64,000 bases of DNA, taken from Sphingomonas glacialis (GTDB lineage Bacteria; Pseudomonadota; Alphaproteobacteria; Sphingomonadales; Sphingomonadaceae). Positions 36,223 through 45,478 of this stretch are shown here, one piece after another (the stretch's first letter is position 1; every line of letters begins with the position of its first letter). Both the position numbers and the translations under genes were made by a program. Under the pieces are notes generated by a model. That model was not told the origin of the DNA, did not search any database, and saw only the letters and a list, made by a program, of their open reading frames with translations. The DNA lies in the NCBI RefSeq assembly GCF_014653575.1, contig NZ_BNAQ01000005.1:1-64000 (forward strand), given 5' to 3'.

Positions 36223-37959
36223 ATGGACGCTCGCGAATCCCGATTGGCCCGCCGGAGCGACGCACTGTGTGCGCTCGCGCTGGCGGCGCTGCTGGGTGCG
36301 GTCTGGGCGTTTTGCGACCGGGGGTCGCTTTCGTCACTGCACCTTCCCGACGCCGACGCCATGCTGCGGCTTCAGCAGATTCGCGACTGGCTGGCGGGGC
36401 AGGGGTTTGCCGATCTGCGTCAGCACCGGCTCGGTGCTGCGCCCGGACTTGCGCTGGAATGGTCGCGTCTGCCCGACCTCGCGCCCGGCGCGATCATCGC
36501 TGCGCTCGCACCGATCGCCGGCGCGCCGCTTGCCGAAATGATCGCCGTGATCGTCTGGCCGACCGCGCTGTTCGCTGCGGCGCTGCTGCTCGTCACACGG
36601 ATCGCGCGCGCGCTTGGCGGCAGCGCGATCGCGCGCACCGCGACCGTCGTCGCCGCGATTGCCTTTCCCGCAACCACGATCTTCCTGCCCGGCAGGATCG
36701 ACGCCGCCGGGCTGCAGATCGTGCTGGTGCTGGTCATGGCGCGCGCGCTCGTCGCCCGGGCGGCGATCGAACCGGGCCTGGTCGCCGGACTTGCGGGGGC
36801 GGCGAGCCTTGTCATCGGGGTTGAGTACGCCCCGCTGATCGTGGCGGTCGGCGGTGCGATGGCGATCGAATGGCTGCGCGCGCGCAGCGGCGCCGACGAC
36901 CGGATGATGGGGCTGGGGATCGGGCTCGGAGCGGGGCTGCTCGCCGCGTCGATCGTATTCCGGCCGATCGTATGGACTTATGCAGCGTGCGACGGCTTCA
37001 CCATGACCGCCTGGCGCGCCGGAGTGATCGCCGCCTTCGCGCCGATGGGCATGGCGCTCGCCGCGCGCGACATCGCCAGTCCGGCGACGCGTGCGGTGTT
37101 GGGGACGATCATCATCGCGGTGGTCGCGACGGGGATCGTGCTGGTCGCGCCGGAATGCCTTGTACCGGATGGCGGCATCGATCCGATCCTCGTCCAGCTG
37201 TGGCGCGCCGAGATTGCCGACGCGCGGTCGGTCACCATAGCGACGCTGCCGACCGCGATCGGCTATGCCGGGATGATGGTCGCGGGCGTGCTGGCGAGCG
37301 GCTGGCGGCTGTATGCGACGCGCGACCAGCGTTGGGCCGGTCTGCTGATCGTCCAGCTTGCCGCGCTGCTGTTGAGCTGCGCGCAGATGCGCGGTGCATA
37401 TGCCGGTGCGATCCTGGCCGCGCCCGGGCTCGCGGCGGTGATCGCCGCGGCGCGCACGCGGGGTGTGCTGCCGCTGGCCGGGGCGTGGATCACGTCGGCT
37501 GGGATTCTGTATCCGATCGCCGCGCAGGCATTCGTCCCGAGCCGCAGCGCCCGCGAGACTGCGGCGGACAGCTGCACCGCGCCAGCGACACTCGCGATGC
37601 TGCGACGTCTGCCCCCCGGTGGCTTGCTCGCGCCGCTCGAGCTCGGCGCCTATGCGATCGGCGCGACGCAATTGAGTGTGGTCGGTGCGCCCTATCATCG
37701 CAACGCTGCGGGCAACCTCGCGGTCTATCGCTTCTTCGTCGGCACCCCGGCGCAGGCCGCGGCGATCGCGCGCGGCTGGGACGTGCAGTATGTTGCGCTG
37801 TGCGGCGACAGCTTCGGTTCGGCCGGCGGCGCCTCGCTCGCCTATGCCATTCGGCAGGGCCATGCGCCGAACTGGCTCGTGCCGATCGCGCCGCCCGGCC
37901 GGGCGTTTGCCCTCTACCGCGTCGAAGCACGCTTGTTTTCGCAAACGCCACCGCAGTAA
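36223..37959 (+). CDS. polytopic membrane protein, GT-C glycosyltransferase-like
   Basis: A 578-residue membrane protein with about 11-13 helices. After the first helix comes an acidic loop, HLPDADAMLRLQQIRDWLAG, which resembles the first-loop D-x-D/aromatic region of oligosaccharyltransferase and other GT-C enzymes, followed by LEWSRLPDLAPGAI. The C-terminal soluble part is about 110 residues. Related alphaproteobacterial proteins are usually left as hypothetical. A role in transferring lipid-linked sugar is a guess from topology. Confidence 0.7.
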   Translation: MDARESRLARRSDALCALALAALLGAVWAFCDRGSLSSLHLPDADAMLRLQQIRDWLAGQGFADLRQHRLGAAPGLALEWSRLPDLAPGAIIAALAPIAGAPLAEMIAVIVWPTALFAAALLLVTRIARALGGSAIARTATVVAAIAFPATTIFLPGRIDAAGLQIVLVLVMARALVARAAIEPGLVAGLAGAASLVIGVEYAPLIVAVGGAMAIEWLRARSGADDRMMGLGIGLGAGLLAASIVFRPIVWTYAACDGFTMTAWRAGVIAAFAPMGMALAARDIASPATRAVLGTIIIAVVATGIVLVAPECLVPDGGIDPILVQLWRAEIADARSVTIATLPTAIGYAGMMVAGVLASGWRLYATRDQRWAGLLIVQLAALLLSCAQMRGAYAGAILAAPGLAAVIAAARTRGVLPLAGAWITSAGILYPIAAQAFVPSRSARETAADSCTAPATLAMLRRLPPGGLLAPLELGAYAIGATQLSVVGAPYHRNAAGNLAVYRFFVGTPAQAAAIARGWDVQYVALCGDSFGSAGGASLAYAIRQGHAPNWLVPIAPPGRAFALYRVEARLFSQTPPQ

Positions 37960-38177
37960 GACCCCGCAAATGCGGGAAGGTTTCTCAATATCGCGCTGCT
38001 CGCAAGTGCGCTGGTTCGGGTATGTCGCGATCACCGCGACGGCGTGCCCATCGGCATCGCGCCGTGTCGTCTCCTGCCGGTCAGATCGGCCACGTGGCGC
38101 ATACCGGGCCGCTCGTGTTGCACTGCCTGGCGCGACTTCGCTTGTCGCACCGCCCGTTTCGCCGGTAAGGCGCTAGC
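37960..38177. other. 218-bp gap with a small hairpin
   Basis: Just after the upstream stop there is a hairpin CCCGCA-AA-TGCGGG at 37963-37976 followed by AAGGTTTCTC, a possible weak terminator. The rest shows no supportable gene; it presumably contains the promoter of the next membrane protein gene. Confidence 0.4.
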
Positions 38178-39794
38178 ATGCCGAACGAGACTTCTTCCGA
38201 TCTACAATGGTGGCAGACGCGCTGGTTCGTCGCGGTGATGGCGCTGATTGCGATCATCCCCTTGCTGCGTCCCGAAATCCCGCCGCTGGTCGATCTGCCG
38301 GGCCATATGGGGCGCTACCGCGTGCAATTGTCGCGCGACGAATATCCGTGGCTGTCGGACTGGTACAATTTCAACTGGCAGCTGATCGGCAATCTCGGGA
38401 TCGACATCCTGATCATCCCGCTTGCCAAGCTGTTCGGGCTCGAGCTCGCGGTGAAGCTGCTCGTGATGACGATCCCGGTGCTGACCGTTACCGGGCTGCT
38501 GTGGATCGCGCGCGAGGTGCATGGGCGCATCCCGCCGACCGCCGTGTTCGCGCTGCCGCTTGCATACAGCTATGCCTTCCAGTTCGGCTTCGTCAATTTC
38601 GCCTTCTCGATGGCGCTCGCGCTCAACGCGTTCGCGCTGTGGCTGCGGCTCGCGCGGCACCAGCGCTTCGGCTTGCGTGCGGCGATCTTCGTGCCGCTCT
38701 CGTGCATCATCTGGGTGGCGCACACCTTTGGCTGGGGCGTGCTCGGCGTGCTGGCGTATTCGGCCGAGATGGTCCGCCAGCATGATGCGCGGGTCGATCG
38801 CGGTCCGCTAAGCTGGATCAAGGCATGGCTGCGCGCCGGCGTCGGTTGCGTTCCGCTCGCCCTGCCGATGGTGTTGATGGTGGTGTGGCGCAGCGGCGAG
38901 CATGTCGGCGGGCAGACCGGCGACTGGTTCAACTGGCGCGCCAAGATCGGCTATATGACGATGGCGCTGCGTGACCGCTGGATCACCTTCGACCTCGCCG
39001 GGATGGCGATCCTGCTGCTGATCCTGTTCCGCGGTTTCCGCGATCCGAGCGTCGAATATTCGCGCAATCTCGGCCTGTCGGCGCTGTTCCTGCTCGCGGT
39101 GTTCATCCTGCTGCCGCGGATCGTGTTCGGATCGGCCTATGCCGACATGCGGCTCGCGCCGTTCATGCTCGCGATCGCGGTAATCGCGGTGCGCCCCAAA
39201 AAGGGCCTGTCGATCCGTGGCAGCGCGACGATCGCGGCGCTCGGGCTCGCTTTCGTGCTGGTGCGGATCGCGGCGGGTACGGCGAGCTTCTGGATGTTCG
39301 CGCAGGATTACGACCGCGAGTTGAAGGCGCTCGATCATCTCCCGGTCGGCGCCAAGCTCGTCACCTTCGTCGGCGCGCAATGCGGTGCGCCGTGGAAAAT
39401 GACGCGGCTCGAGCATCTCCCCGCGATCGCGCTCGAGCGCCGCGCGGCCTATGCCAACGATCAATGGTCGATGGCGGGCGCGCAATTGCTCACGGTGAAA
39501 TATGTCCGTGCGCAGCGCTTTGCGCACGATCCGTCCGAGATCGTGACGAGCGTGCAATGCCCGCGCGAATGGTGGCGCCCGATCAGCAAGGCGATGGCGC
39601 GCTTCCCGCGCAATGCCTTCGACTATGTCTGGCTGATCCGTCCGCCGGCATACGATGCGAAATTCAACCAGGGGCTGATCCCGATCTGGCGCGACGGAAG
39701 CAGCGTGCTGTTCCGCGTCGATCACAGCCAGCGCGGCATCGAGATCAGCGATGCCGCGCTGAAAACCGCACGCCCGCGCCCGACGCCGTTCTAA
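38178..39794 (+). CDS. polytopic membrane protein of unknown function
   Basis: A 538-residue protein with about ten hydrophobic segments between residues 18 and 385 and a soluble C-terminal domain of roughly 150 residues. The loop after the first helix is PPLVDLPGHMGRYRVQLSRD, again acidic and aromatic as in GT-C glycosyltransferases, but no diagnostic motif is present. AAGG upstream supports the start. It is convergent with the GNAT-type gene, the two stops overlapping by 4 bp. Probably part of a surface-glycan set with its neighbours. Confidence 0.65.
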   Translation: MPNETSSDLQWWQTRWFVAVMALIAIIPLLRPEIPPLVDLPGHMGRYRVQLSRDEYPWLSDWYNFNWQLIGNLGIDILIIPLAKLFGLELAVKLLVMTIPVLTVTGLLWIAREVHGRIPPTAVFALPLAYSYAFQFGFVNFAFSMALALNAFALWLRLARHQRFGLRAAIFVPLSCIIWVAHTFGWGVLGVLAYSAEMVRQHDARVDRGPLSWIKAWLRAGVGCVPLALPMVLMVVWRSGEHVGGQTGDWFNWRAKIGYMTMALRDRWITFDLAGMAILLLILFRGFRDPSVEYSRNLGLSALFLLAVFILLPRIVFGSAYADMRLAPFMLAIAVIAVRPKKGLSIRGSATIAALGLAFVLVRIAAGTASFWMFAQDYDRELKALDHLPVGAKLVTFVGAQCGAPWKMTRLEHLPAIALERRAAYANDQWSMAGAQLLTVKYVRAQRFAHDPSEIVTSVQCPREWWRPISKAMARFPRNAFDYVWLIRPPAYDAKFNQGLIPIWRDGSSVLFRVDHSQRGIEISDAALKTARPRPTPF

Positions 39795-40924
39795 CCCTTT
39801 TTGAACGGCGTCATCGCGCCGAGGAATTCCTGGTCGGATTCGACCGAGGCGCGTTCGCGCACCAGGAAATCGGCGATCGCGCGGCGGAAGCCCGCATCGG
39901 GGATGTAATGCGCCGACCAGGTCGGGACCGGGACATAGCCGCGCGCGAGCTTGTGCTCGCCTTGCGCACCCGCCTCGACGGTCTTCAATCCGCGCGCGAT
40001 CGCGGCGTCGATCGCCTGGTAATAGCACAGCTCGAAATGCAGGAAGGGGACATCCTCGGTGCAGCCCCAATAGCGGCCGTAGAGCGTGTCCTCCCCGATC
40101 AGGTTGAGCGCGCCCGCGATGGGACGCCCGTCGCGCTCGGCAAAGATCAGCAGGACGCGCTCGGGCATCGTTTGGCCGAGCAGCGTGAAGAACTGCCGCG
40201 TCAGATACGGCTGGCCCCATTTGCGCGCGCCGGTGTCCTGATAGAACACCCAGAAGGCGTCCCAGTCGGCCTCGCTGATGTCGGCGCCCGAGATGTGGCG
40301 GATCGTCAGGCCCTCGACCGCGCCAGCGCGCTCCTTGCGGATCGCCTTGCGTTTGCGGCTGGCGAGATCGCCCAGGAATCCGTCGAAATCGGCATAGCCC
40401 TGGTTCTGCCAGTGGAACTGCGTGCCCTCGCGGATCAGCCAGCCCGCCGCCTCGAATGCGGGGAGCTGTTCGGGCGCGACGAAGGTGGCGTGCGCGGAGG
40501 ACAGGCCGTGCTGGTCGGTCACCGCCTCGATCGCGGCGATCAGTGCGGGTGCCTGGACGGGATCACGCAGCAGCAGCCGGGGGCCGGGCGCGGGGGTGAA
40601 GGGCACGGCGATCTGCAGCTTGGGGTAATAGGAACCGCCGGCCCGCTCCCACGCGTCGGCCCAGCCATGGTCGAAGACATATTCGCCCTGGCTGTGGCTC
40701 TTGGCATAAGCCGGGGCGATCGCAGCGGGCTTGCCGTCGGCGCCGTCGACGATGATCGGGATCGGTTGCCAGCCGGTGCGCGACCGCGCGCTGCCTGACG
40801 ATTCAAGGATCGACAGGAAGGCGTGGCTGACGAAGGGATTGGCGGTGCCGGCGCAGGCATCCCAGTCTTCCGCCGGGATGGCGGCGATGCCGTCGACGAT
40901 ACGGGCGGTGACGGCGTTCTTCAC
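39791..40924 (-). CDS. GNAT superfamily / peptidogalycan biosynthesis-like protein
   Basis: A 377-residue protein of the Acetyltransf_16 (DUF482) group, a double-GNAT fold related to FemAB-type transferases. Recognisable parts are NPFVSHAFLSILESSGS near the N terminus, the YYPKLQIAVPFTP and FHWQNQGYADFDGFL region, RKAIRKER, and FELCYYQAIDAAI with LKTVEAGAQGEHKLARGY near the C terminus. Substrate unknown; the family is widespread in proteobacteria. It starts with GTG preceded by GGGGAC. Its promoter region is the 9 bp beyond the next gene's stop, so it may be cotranscribed from 42328 or above. Confidence 0.85.
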   Translation of the reverse strand: MKNAVTARIVDGIAAIPAEDWDACAGTANPFVSHAFLSILESSGSARSRTGWQPIPIIVDGADGKPAAIAPAYAKSHSQGEYVFDHGWADAWERAGGSYYPKLQIAVPFTPAPGPRLLLRDPVQAPALIAAIEAVTDQHGLSSAHATFVAPEQLPAFEAAGWLIREGTQFHWQNQGYADFDGFLGDLASRKRKAIRKERAGAVEGLTIRHISGADISEADWDAFWVFYQDTGARKWGQPYLTRQFFTLLGQTMPERVLLIFAERDGRPIAGALNLIGEDTLYGRYWGCTEDVPFLHFELCYYQAIDAAIARGLKTVEAGAQGEHKLARGYVPVPTWSAHYIPDAGFRRAIADFLVRERASVESDQEFLGAMTPFKKG

Positions 40925-40933
40925 GTCCCCAAG

Positions 40934-42328
40934 CTAGGGGGTCGCAGGCGCTTTCTCAACCGCTGGCGCCGCGAACGACCAGCATAAAGCGAGCAGGAGG
41001 AACGGCGTGACGAATTCGCGGTGGCGTTCGCCGAATTCGAACCACACGCCGAACAGCAGCAATTGGAGCCCGCAGGCGGCGATCAGCAGCACGAGCGTGA
41101 AGGGCAGGCGGGGACCGAGCTTGAACGCCGCGCCGCCGAGCAAGGCGAGATGCGCGAGCATCGACAGCGGCCACAGGGCGGCGGCGAGCACGCGTGGCAC
41201 CGGCGGACCCATCGCGACGAGCCGCGTCACGCCGAACTGCGCGATGCCCGACGCGCGGACGAATTTGGTCAGCGTCAGCCGGACGAAGCCGACCGGATGC
41301 GTACGGATCCACTCGACCGCGATCGCGCCGATGCGCTTGCCGTAAGCGAGCTCGGGGATCCCCTTGAGGGCGGGCGGCGGCGGTTGCCAATTGCCCGTCG
41401 CATCGGGATTGTTGCCAATCCACAGGCTCGCGCCGCTCGCGGTGGTGAGCGGGACGAAAGCGTGGAACACTGCCCAGTTGCGCACCCACCACGGCACCAG
41501 CACCACCGCTGCGACCACGCCGCCTTGCAGTCCCGTGCGCAGCATCGGCCACAGCCCGATCCGGCCGACGAGCACTAACCCGAACACAGCGGCGAGCGGC
41601 GCCTCGCCCGGCTGCGTCAGGGCGAGCAACCCGGCCGGAACCCCGAGCGCGAGCGCACCGCGCCAGCCCGCGCGGCGATCGATCCAGGCGAGCGCCAGCA
41701 AGAGGACGAGCAGCGCGCACAGCGACTCCTTCTGCGCAAGCGGCGCCGAAAACAGCACCGACGGCCAGATCAGATAGAGCCAGGCGGCGCGGCGTCCGGC
41801 CACTGCACTGCCGAGCCGGGACCCCAGGACGAACAGCAGCCATGCCGTCGCACCATCGGTCAGCGTGCCGAGCGTCAACACAGCGGCCGTGTCGAACCCG
41901 AAAACCGCGCCCCAGCCTGCCAGCAGCAGCGGATAGAGCGGGGGAAACAGCGCGCGCCACGCCGAGCCGAAGAACGGATCGTGGATCACCAGCCCGTGGC
42001 CAGCGAGCAGGCCCTTGGCGAGATTGAGATAGGCGTTGGGGTCGCCGGTCGATGTGCGCCCGACGGCAAGCAACGCGAAGACGCTGCGGACCACCACCAG
42101 CGTCGTCGCCAGCGCGGCGAGCGGCCCGATGCCGGGGCGCTCGCGCAGGATGTCGAACCCGGTTGCGGCGAGGGCGATCCAGCCGGCGACCGCGCCGATC
42201 GAAGCGACGGTGATGCCCCATCGCGCGTTCAGATCGGGGATCGAACTGAGCCCGTAGAGCAGCAGCAGCCCCAGCGCCGCCTGGACGCTCCATCTGGTCC
42301 AGCGCTCGATCTGGGTCCTGCGCGGCAT
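40934..42328 (-). CDS. polytopic membrane protein, ArnT/PMT-like glycosyltransferase family
   Basis: A 464-residue membrane protein with about ten to eleven helices. The first large loop contains STGDPNAYLNLAKGLLAGHG, matching the D-x-Y acidic pattern of the ArnT/PMT (GT39/GT83-like) family, which transfers sugars from polyprenyl phosphate outside the membrane. WWVRNWAVFHAFVPLTT and LWIGNNPDATG are further typical segments. The ATG at 42328 overlaps the motB stop by one base (TGATG), an unexpected coupling of a glycan gene to the motor genes. Confidence 0.78.
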   Translation of the reverse strand: MPRRTQIERWTRWSVQAALGLLLLYGLSSIPDLNARWGITVASIGAVAGWIALAATGFDILRERPGIGPLAALATTLVVVRSVFALLAVGRTSTGDPNAYLNLAKGLLAGHGLVIHDPFFGSAWRALFPPLYPLLLAGWGAVFGFDTAAVLTLGTLTDGATAWLLFVLGSRLGSAVAGRRAAWLYLIWPSVLFSAPLAQKESLCALLVLLLALAWIDRRAGWRGALALGVPAGLLALTQPGEAPLAAVFGLVLVGRIGLWPMLRTGLQGGVVAAVVLVPWWVRNWAVFHAFVPLTTASGASLWIGNNPDATGNWQPPPPALKGIPELAYGKRIGAIAVEWIRTHPVGFVRLTLTKFVRASGIAQFGVTRLVAMGPPVPRVLAAALWPLSMLAHLALLGGAAFKLGPRLPFTLVLLIAACGLQLLLFGVWFEFGERHREFVTPFLLLALCWSFAAPAVEKAPATP

Positions 42329-43233
42329 CACTGCCCGAAAGCAGTCACTCGGTAGAGCAAGGTGATCGCGACGCGGCGGTTGCGCGGATCGGAGGGATTG
42401 TCCTTGATCATCGGCTCGCGGTCGGCGACGCCCTCGATCCGGTTGAACCGCGTGTCGGGCAACCCACCCGCGGCGAGCCGGCGCCGCGTCGCTTCGGCGC
42501 GCGCGCTCGACAGCATCCAATTGTTCATCGCGAGCGGATCGCCATAGCCCAGATTGTCGGTGTGCCCGCGGATCATGATCGGGTTGTCGGTGCCCTTGAT
42601 CGATTTGGCAATCATTCCGAGCAGCGCCGACGCGCGCGGATCGAGTTGCGTCGTGCCGAGATCGAACATCGAGTAATCGGCATCGTCGAGCAGATCGATT
42701 CGCATCCCGTCATTGGTCTTGACGAAGCGGACATGGTTCGAGAGGCGCGCGAGGGCCGGGTTGGTCGCCATCGACTTGGTCATGGCGTGCTTCATCGCCT
42801 CGAAATTCTTGCGATCCTCGGTCGTCAGCGCCTTGTCCTTGAGCGTGCCCTTCTGCCCGGTGCCGACCTGGTCGCCGCCGATCGCCTCGACCGGGATCGT
42901 CATCGAGCGCGTGCCGGTCTGCGAGGCGCGGTGTGCGTAATTGTCCTTCGACGTCATCGAATCGCCACCGAAGATGCCGTTCGAGCCCGCGCTGTTTTCC
43001 TTCATCTGGACGAGCGTCGGCGAGAAATAATCGGCGAGCGCCTTGCGCTGCTTTTCATTGGTCGCACCGAGCAGCCACATCAGCAGGAAGAATGCCATCA
43101 TCGCCGTCACGAAATCGGCATAGGCGACCTTCCATGCGCCGCCGTGATGGCCGCCATGACCCTCGATATAGATCTTCTTGTAGATGATCTTGGGCGGCAC
43201 GTTGGCGCCGTGCGGGGCGCGGGCGGCGGCCAT
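42328..43233 (-). CDS. motB: flagellar motor stator protein MotB
   Basis: A 301-residue stator subunit. After a Lys/His-rich cytoplasmic N terminus comes a single helix WKVAYADFVTAMMAFFLLMW with the proton-binding Asp, a plug/linker region, and a C-terminal OmpA-type peptidoglycan-binding domain with IMIRGHTDNLGYGDP and the LSSARAEATRRRL helix. With MotA it forms the ion channel that drives the flagellum. It is downstream of motA but separated by 286 bp filled with a large inverted repeat. Confidence 0.95.
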   Translation of the reverse strand: MAAARAPHGANVPPKIIYKKIYIEGHGGHHGGAWKVAYADFVTAMMAFFLLMWLLGATNEKQRKALADYFSPTLVQMKENSAGSNGIFGGDSMTSKDNYAHRASQTGTRSMTIPVEAIGGDQVGTGQKGTLKDKALTTEDRKNFEAMKHAMTKSMATNPALARLSNHVRFVKTNDGMRIDLLDDADYSMFDLGTTQLDPRASALLGMIAKSIKGTDNPIMIRGHTDNLGYGDPLAMNNWMLSSARAEATRRRLAAGGLPDTRFNRIEGVADREPMIKDNPSDPRNRRVAITLLYRVTAFGQ

Positions 43234-43260
43234 CAGCGTCGGCCTGTCGGAAGGGGCTCA

Positions 43261-43505
43261 CGCGACGGCGCGAAGGCGCGAAGCGGAGAGGAGTCACGCG
43301 GAGCCGCGGAGACGCGGAGGAAGAAGGAGGCGTTTGCGCGGCAGCGCAGAGCGCGCAGTTCCCGCAAAGCAGGATGCGCGCGCGCCAGCGCGCTGTCGTC
43401 TTCCGCACGGCAATGGTGCAGCGCTGCCGAAGCAACGACGTGCGACGCCGCCGCGTCTCCGCGTCTCCGCGTGAAAGTCTTTTTCGCGCCTTCGCGGCTT
43501 CGCGT
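43261..43505. repeat. long imperfect inverted repeat, type C, between motA and motB
   Basis: A left arm at about 43261-43317 and a right arm at about 43450-43505 are imperfect complements over more than 50 bp. They share CGCGAAGGCGCGAA near the outer ends and CACGCGGAGNCGCGGAGACGCGG near the inner ends, read on the plus strand for the left arm. The spacer of about 130 bp holds no gene. The arms consist of degenerate tandem CGCGGAG/CGCGAAG units, a type of dispersed sequence common in proteobacteria. Confidence 0.82.
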
Positions 43506-43519
43506 TAGATCCGTCACGA

Positions 43520-44383
43520 TTACCGCCCCCGCAACCCGTCGAACACCTCGGCGAAGCCGGGTTGGTTCGAATGCGCGATGCCAGAGCGCGCTGCTTCGAT
43601 GACGAGCGGCTGCGGGTGGCCGTGGAGCGAGGCGATGATGATCTGCTTGACGACATGGTAGATCGCGCCATCGGCATCGAGCACTTGCTTGAGGCGATTG
43701 GCGAGCGGCGCGACGATGCCGTAGGCGAGCAGAACGCCCATGAAGGTGCCGACCAGCGCCGAGCCGATCATCGCACCGAGGATCGCCGGCGGCTTGTCGA
43801 TCGACCCCATCGTCTTGACCACGCCGAGCACCGCCGCGACGATGCCGAGCGCGGGGAGCGCGTCGGCGAGCGTCGCGATCGTGCCTTGCGGGCCCTCGAC
43901 CTCGTGGTGGTGGGTCTTGATCATGTTGTCCATCACGTCCTCGACGGCATGGACGTCGAGCGTGCCCGACGACACGACGACGAGCCGGAGCGTATCGGCG
44001 ATCAGGTTGGTCAGCGCATGATCCGACAGCAGCCGCGGATATTCGGCGAACACTGCGGAGGAAGCGGGATCCTCGACATGCGGTTCGAGCGCGATCGGGC
44101 CTTCGGTGCGCAGCATCTTCATCAGCTTCGACACGAGGAAGATGACGTCGAGATAATCCTGCTTCTTGTATTTCGGGCCCTTGAAGACCTTCATCAACCC
44201 GCCGCCGAGTGCCTTCAGCTCCTTCATCGAATTGCCGATGATGAGCGCGCCGACTGCGGCGCCGCCGATGATCAGCATCTCGTGCGGGATGGCCTCCATC
44301 ACGGGGCCGAGCGCGCCGCCGGTGATCGCGAAACCGCCGAAGATCATCACGAGAAGAACGACTATGCCGATGACCGGAAACAT
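43520..44383 (-). CDS. motA: flagellar motor stator protein MotA
   Basis: A 287-residue proton-channel stator subunit with four transmembrane helices. The N-terminal pair is MFPVIGIVVLLVMIFGGFA and the HEMLIIGGAAVGALIIG helix, then a long cytoplasmic loop, then ALPALGIVAAVLGVVKTMGS and GSALVGTFMGVLLAYGIVAPLA, which carry the conserved prolines. LRTEGPIALEPHVEDP is the loop region that contacts the rotor. Length matches the classical MotA. It lies 172 bp downstream of the flgL stop and probably has its own promoter there. Confidence 0.95.
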   Translation of the reverse strand: MFPVIGIVVLLVMIFGGFAITGGALGPVMEAIPHEMLIIGGAAVGALIIGNSMKELKALGGGLMKVFKGPKYKKQDYLDVIFLVSKLMKMLRTEGPIALEPHVEDPASSAVFAEYPRLLSDHALTNLIADTLRLVVVSSGTLDVHAVEDVMDNMIKTHHHEVEGPQGTIATLADALPALGIVAAVLGVVKTMGSIDKPPAILGAMIGSALVGTFMGVLLAYGIVAPLANRLKQVLDADGAIYHVVKQIIIASLHGHPQPLVIEAARSGIAHSNQPGFAEVFDGLRGR

Positions 44384-44555
44384 GAGTGGCGGTGGCCCCT
44401 GGCTGACGCGGGTCGGGTGGACCTGCGGACTATGATGACGGCTTAGCGGGGATTGGTGTTCAACCAGTTAACCAACGAAGGTTTGTTTTACCCCGATCGC
44501 CCTCAGGAGCGGGGCGAGCCGCGCCGATCGCTTGCGCTCCCGGCGGAAGACCGGC

Positions 44556-45470
44556 TTATTTCAGGTAATCGAACAGCGAGAGCGAGCCGAGCTTGGTGAA
44601 GCTCGCTTGCGTTGCCGAAAGCACCGTCATCGTCTTCTGCAGTTCGGCGATCGCGCTCGACAGGTCGGTATCCTCGAGCGCCGAGCGATCGAGCTCGCGC
44701 GCGCTGGCGGCGTCGGTCGACTGCGTCGAGACGATGTCGAGCCGCGCCGCGCGCGCGCCGACCGAGCCCTGGACCGCGTTGACCTGCGTCATCGCGCCCT
44801 TGAGTCCATCGGCCGCCGTGCCCGCAGCACTCGAAATGTCGCCGCCCGCGTTGAGCGCCGAGATGAAGTTCGAGAGCACCGCAAACGCATCGGTCGTGCC
44901 GCCGCCGCTCGTCGGGATGTTGCCGAACACGCGCTGCGCGCTGTCGGTCGCCTGGATGTTGGTGCCGTCGGCGATCGGGATCGCCGAGACTTCGCCCGTG
45001 CCGCCAAAGCTGACCGTGCCGTCGGCGGCCTGGGTCACCGCATTGGTGCCAGTCGCCGCGCCGAACAGCGGCTGGCCGCGCGCATCCTTTGTTCCAGCCA
45101 GATTGACGAGATCGTCGCGGATGCTCTGCAGCTGGATCGCGATCGCCTTGCGGTCGGTGTCATTGAGCGTGCCGTTCGCGGCTCGCGTGGTAAGCTCGGC
45201 CGCCTGCTGGAGTTGGGTGCCGATCGCGCTCAGCGTCGAATCCGACTGCTGCAGCAGCGATGTCGCCATGCTTACATTGCTGGCATAGGCCTTGCTGTCG
45301 GCGGTCGCCTGTTTGATCGTGGAAAGGCGGTTGTACGCGACCACGTCGGCGGACGGATCGGTGAACTTCTTGGTCGACGCGATCTGCGTGTTGAGCGTAT
45401 CGGCCTTGGCCGACAGCTTCGACAGCTGGGACGCTCCGGTGTCGTAGAATTGGCTGGTGCCGATCTGCAT
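44556..45470 (-). CDS. flgL: flagellar hook-filament junction protein FlgL
   Basis: A 304-residue flagellin-like protein (HAP3). The N-terminal helix has QIGTSQFYDTGASQLSKLS and the C-terminal helix ends in LSATQASFTKLGSLSLFDYL, the conserved coiled-coil ends shared with flagellin. The central part is variable, Ser/Thr/Gly-rich. It is the last gene of the flgB-flgL operon, 8 bp after flgK. It is secreted by the flagellar type III system and joins the hook to the filament. Confidence 0.9.
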   Translation of the reverse strand: MQIGTSQFYDTGASQLSKLSAKADTLNTQIASTKKFTDPSADVVAYNRLSTIKQATADSKAYASNVSMATSLLQQSDSTLSAIGTQLQQAAELTTRAANGTLNDTDRKAIAIQLQSIRDDLVNLAGTKDARGQPLFGAATGTNAVTQAADGTVSFGGTGEVSAIPIADGTNIQATDSAQRVFGNIPTSGGGTTDAFAVLSNFISALNAGGDISSAAGTAADGLKGAMTQVNAVQGSVGARAARLDIVSTQSTDAASARELDRSALEDTDLSSAIAELQKTMTVLSATQASFTKLGSLSLFDYLK

Positions 45471-45478
45471 GGCGGGTC

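Noticed and set aside
43261..43505. Possible CRISPR-like or tandem repeat array between motA and motB
   Set aside because: The units are degenerate and arranged as two inverted arms, not as regular direct repeats with unique spacers, and no cas gene is present.
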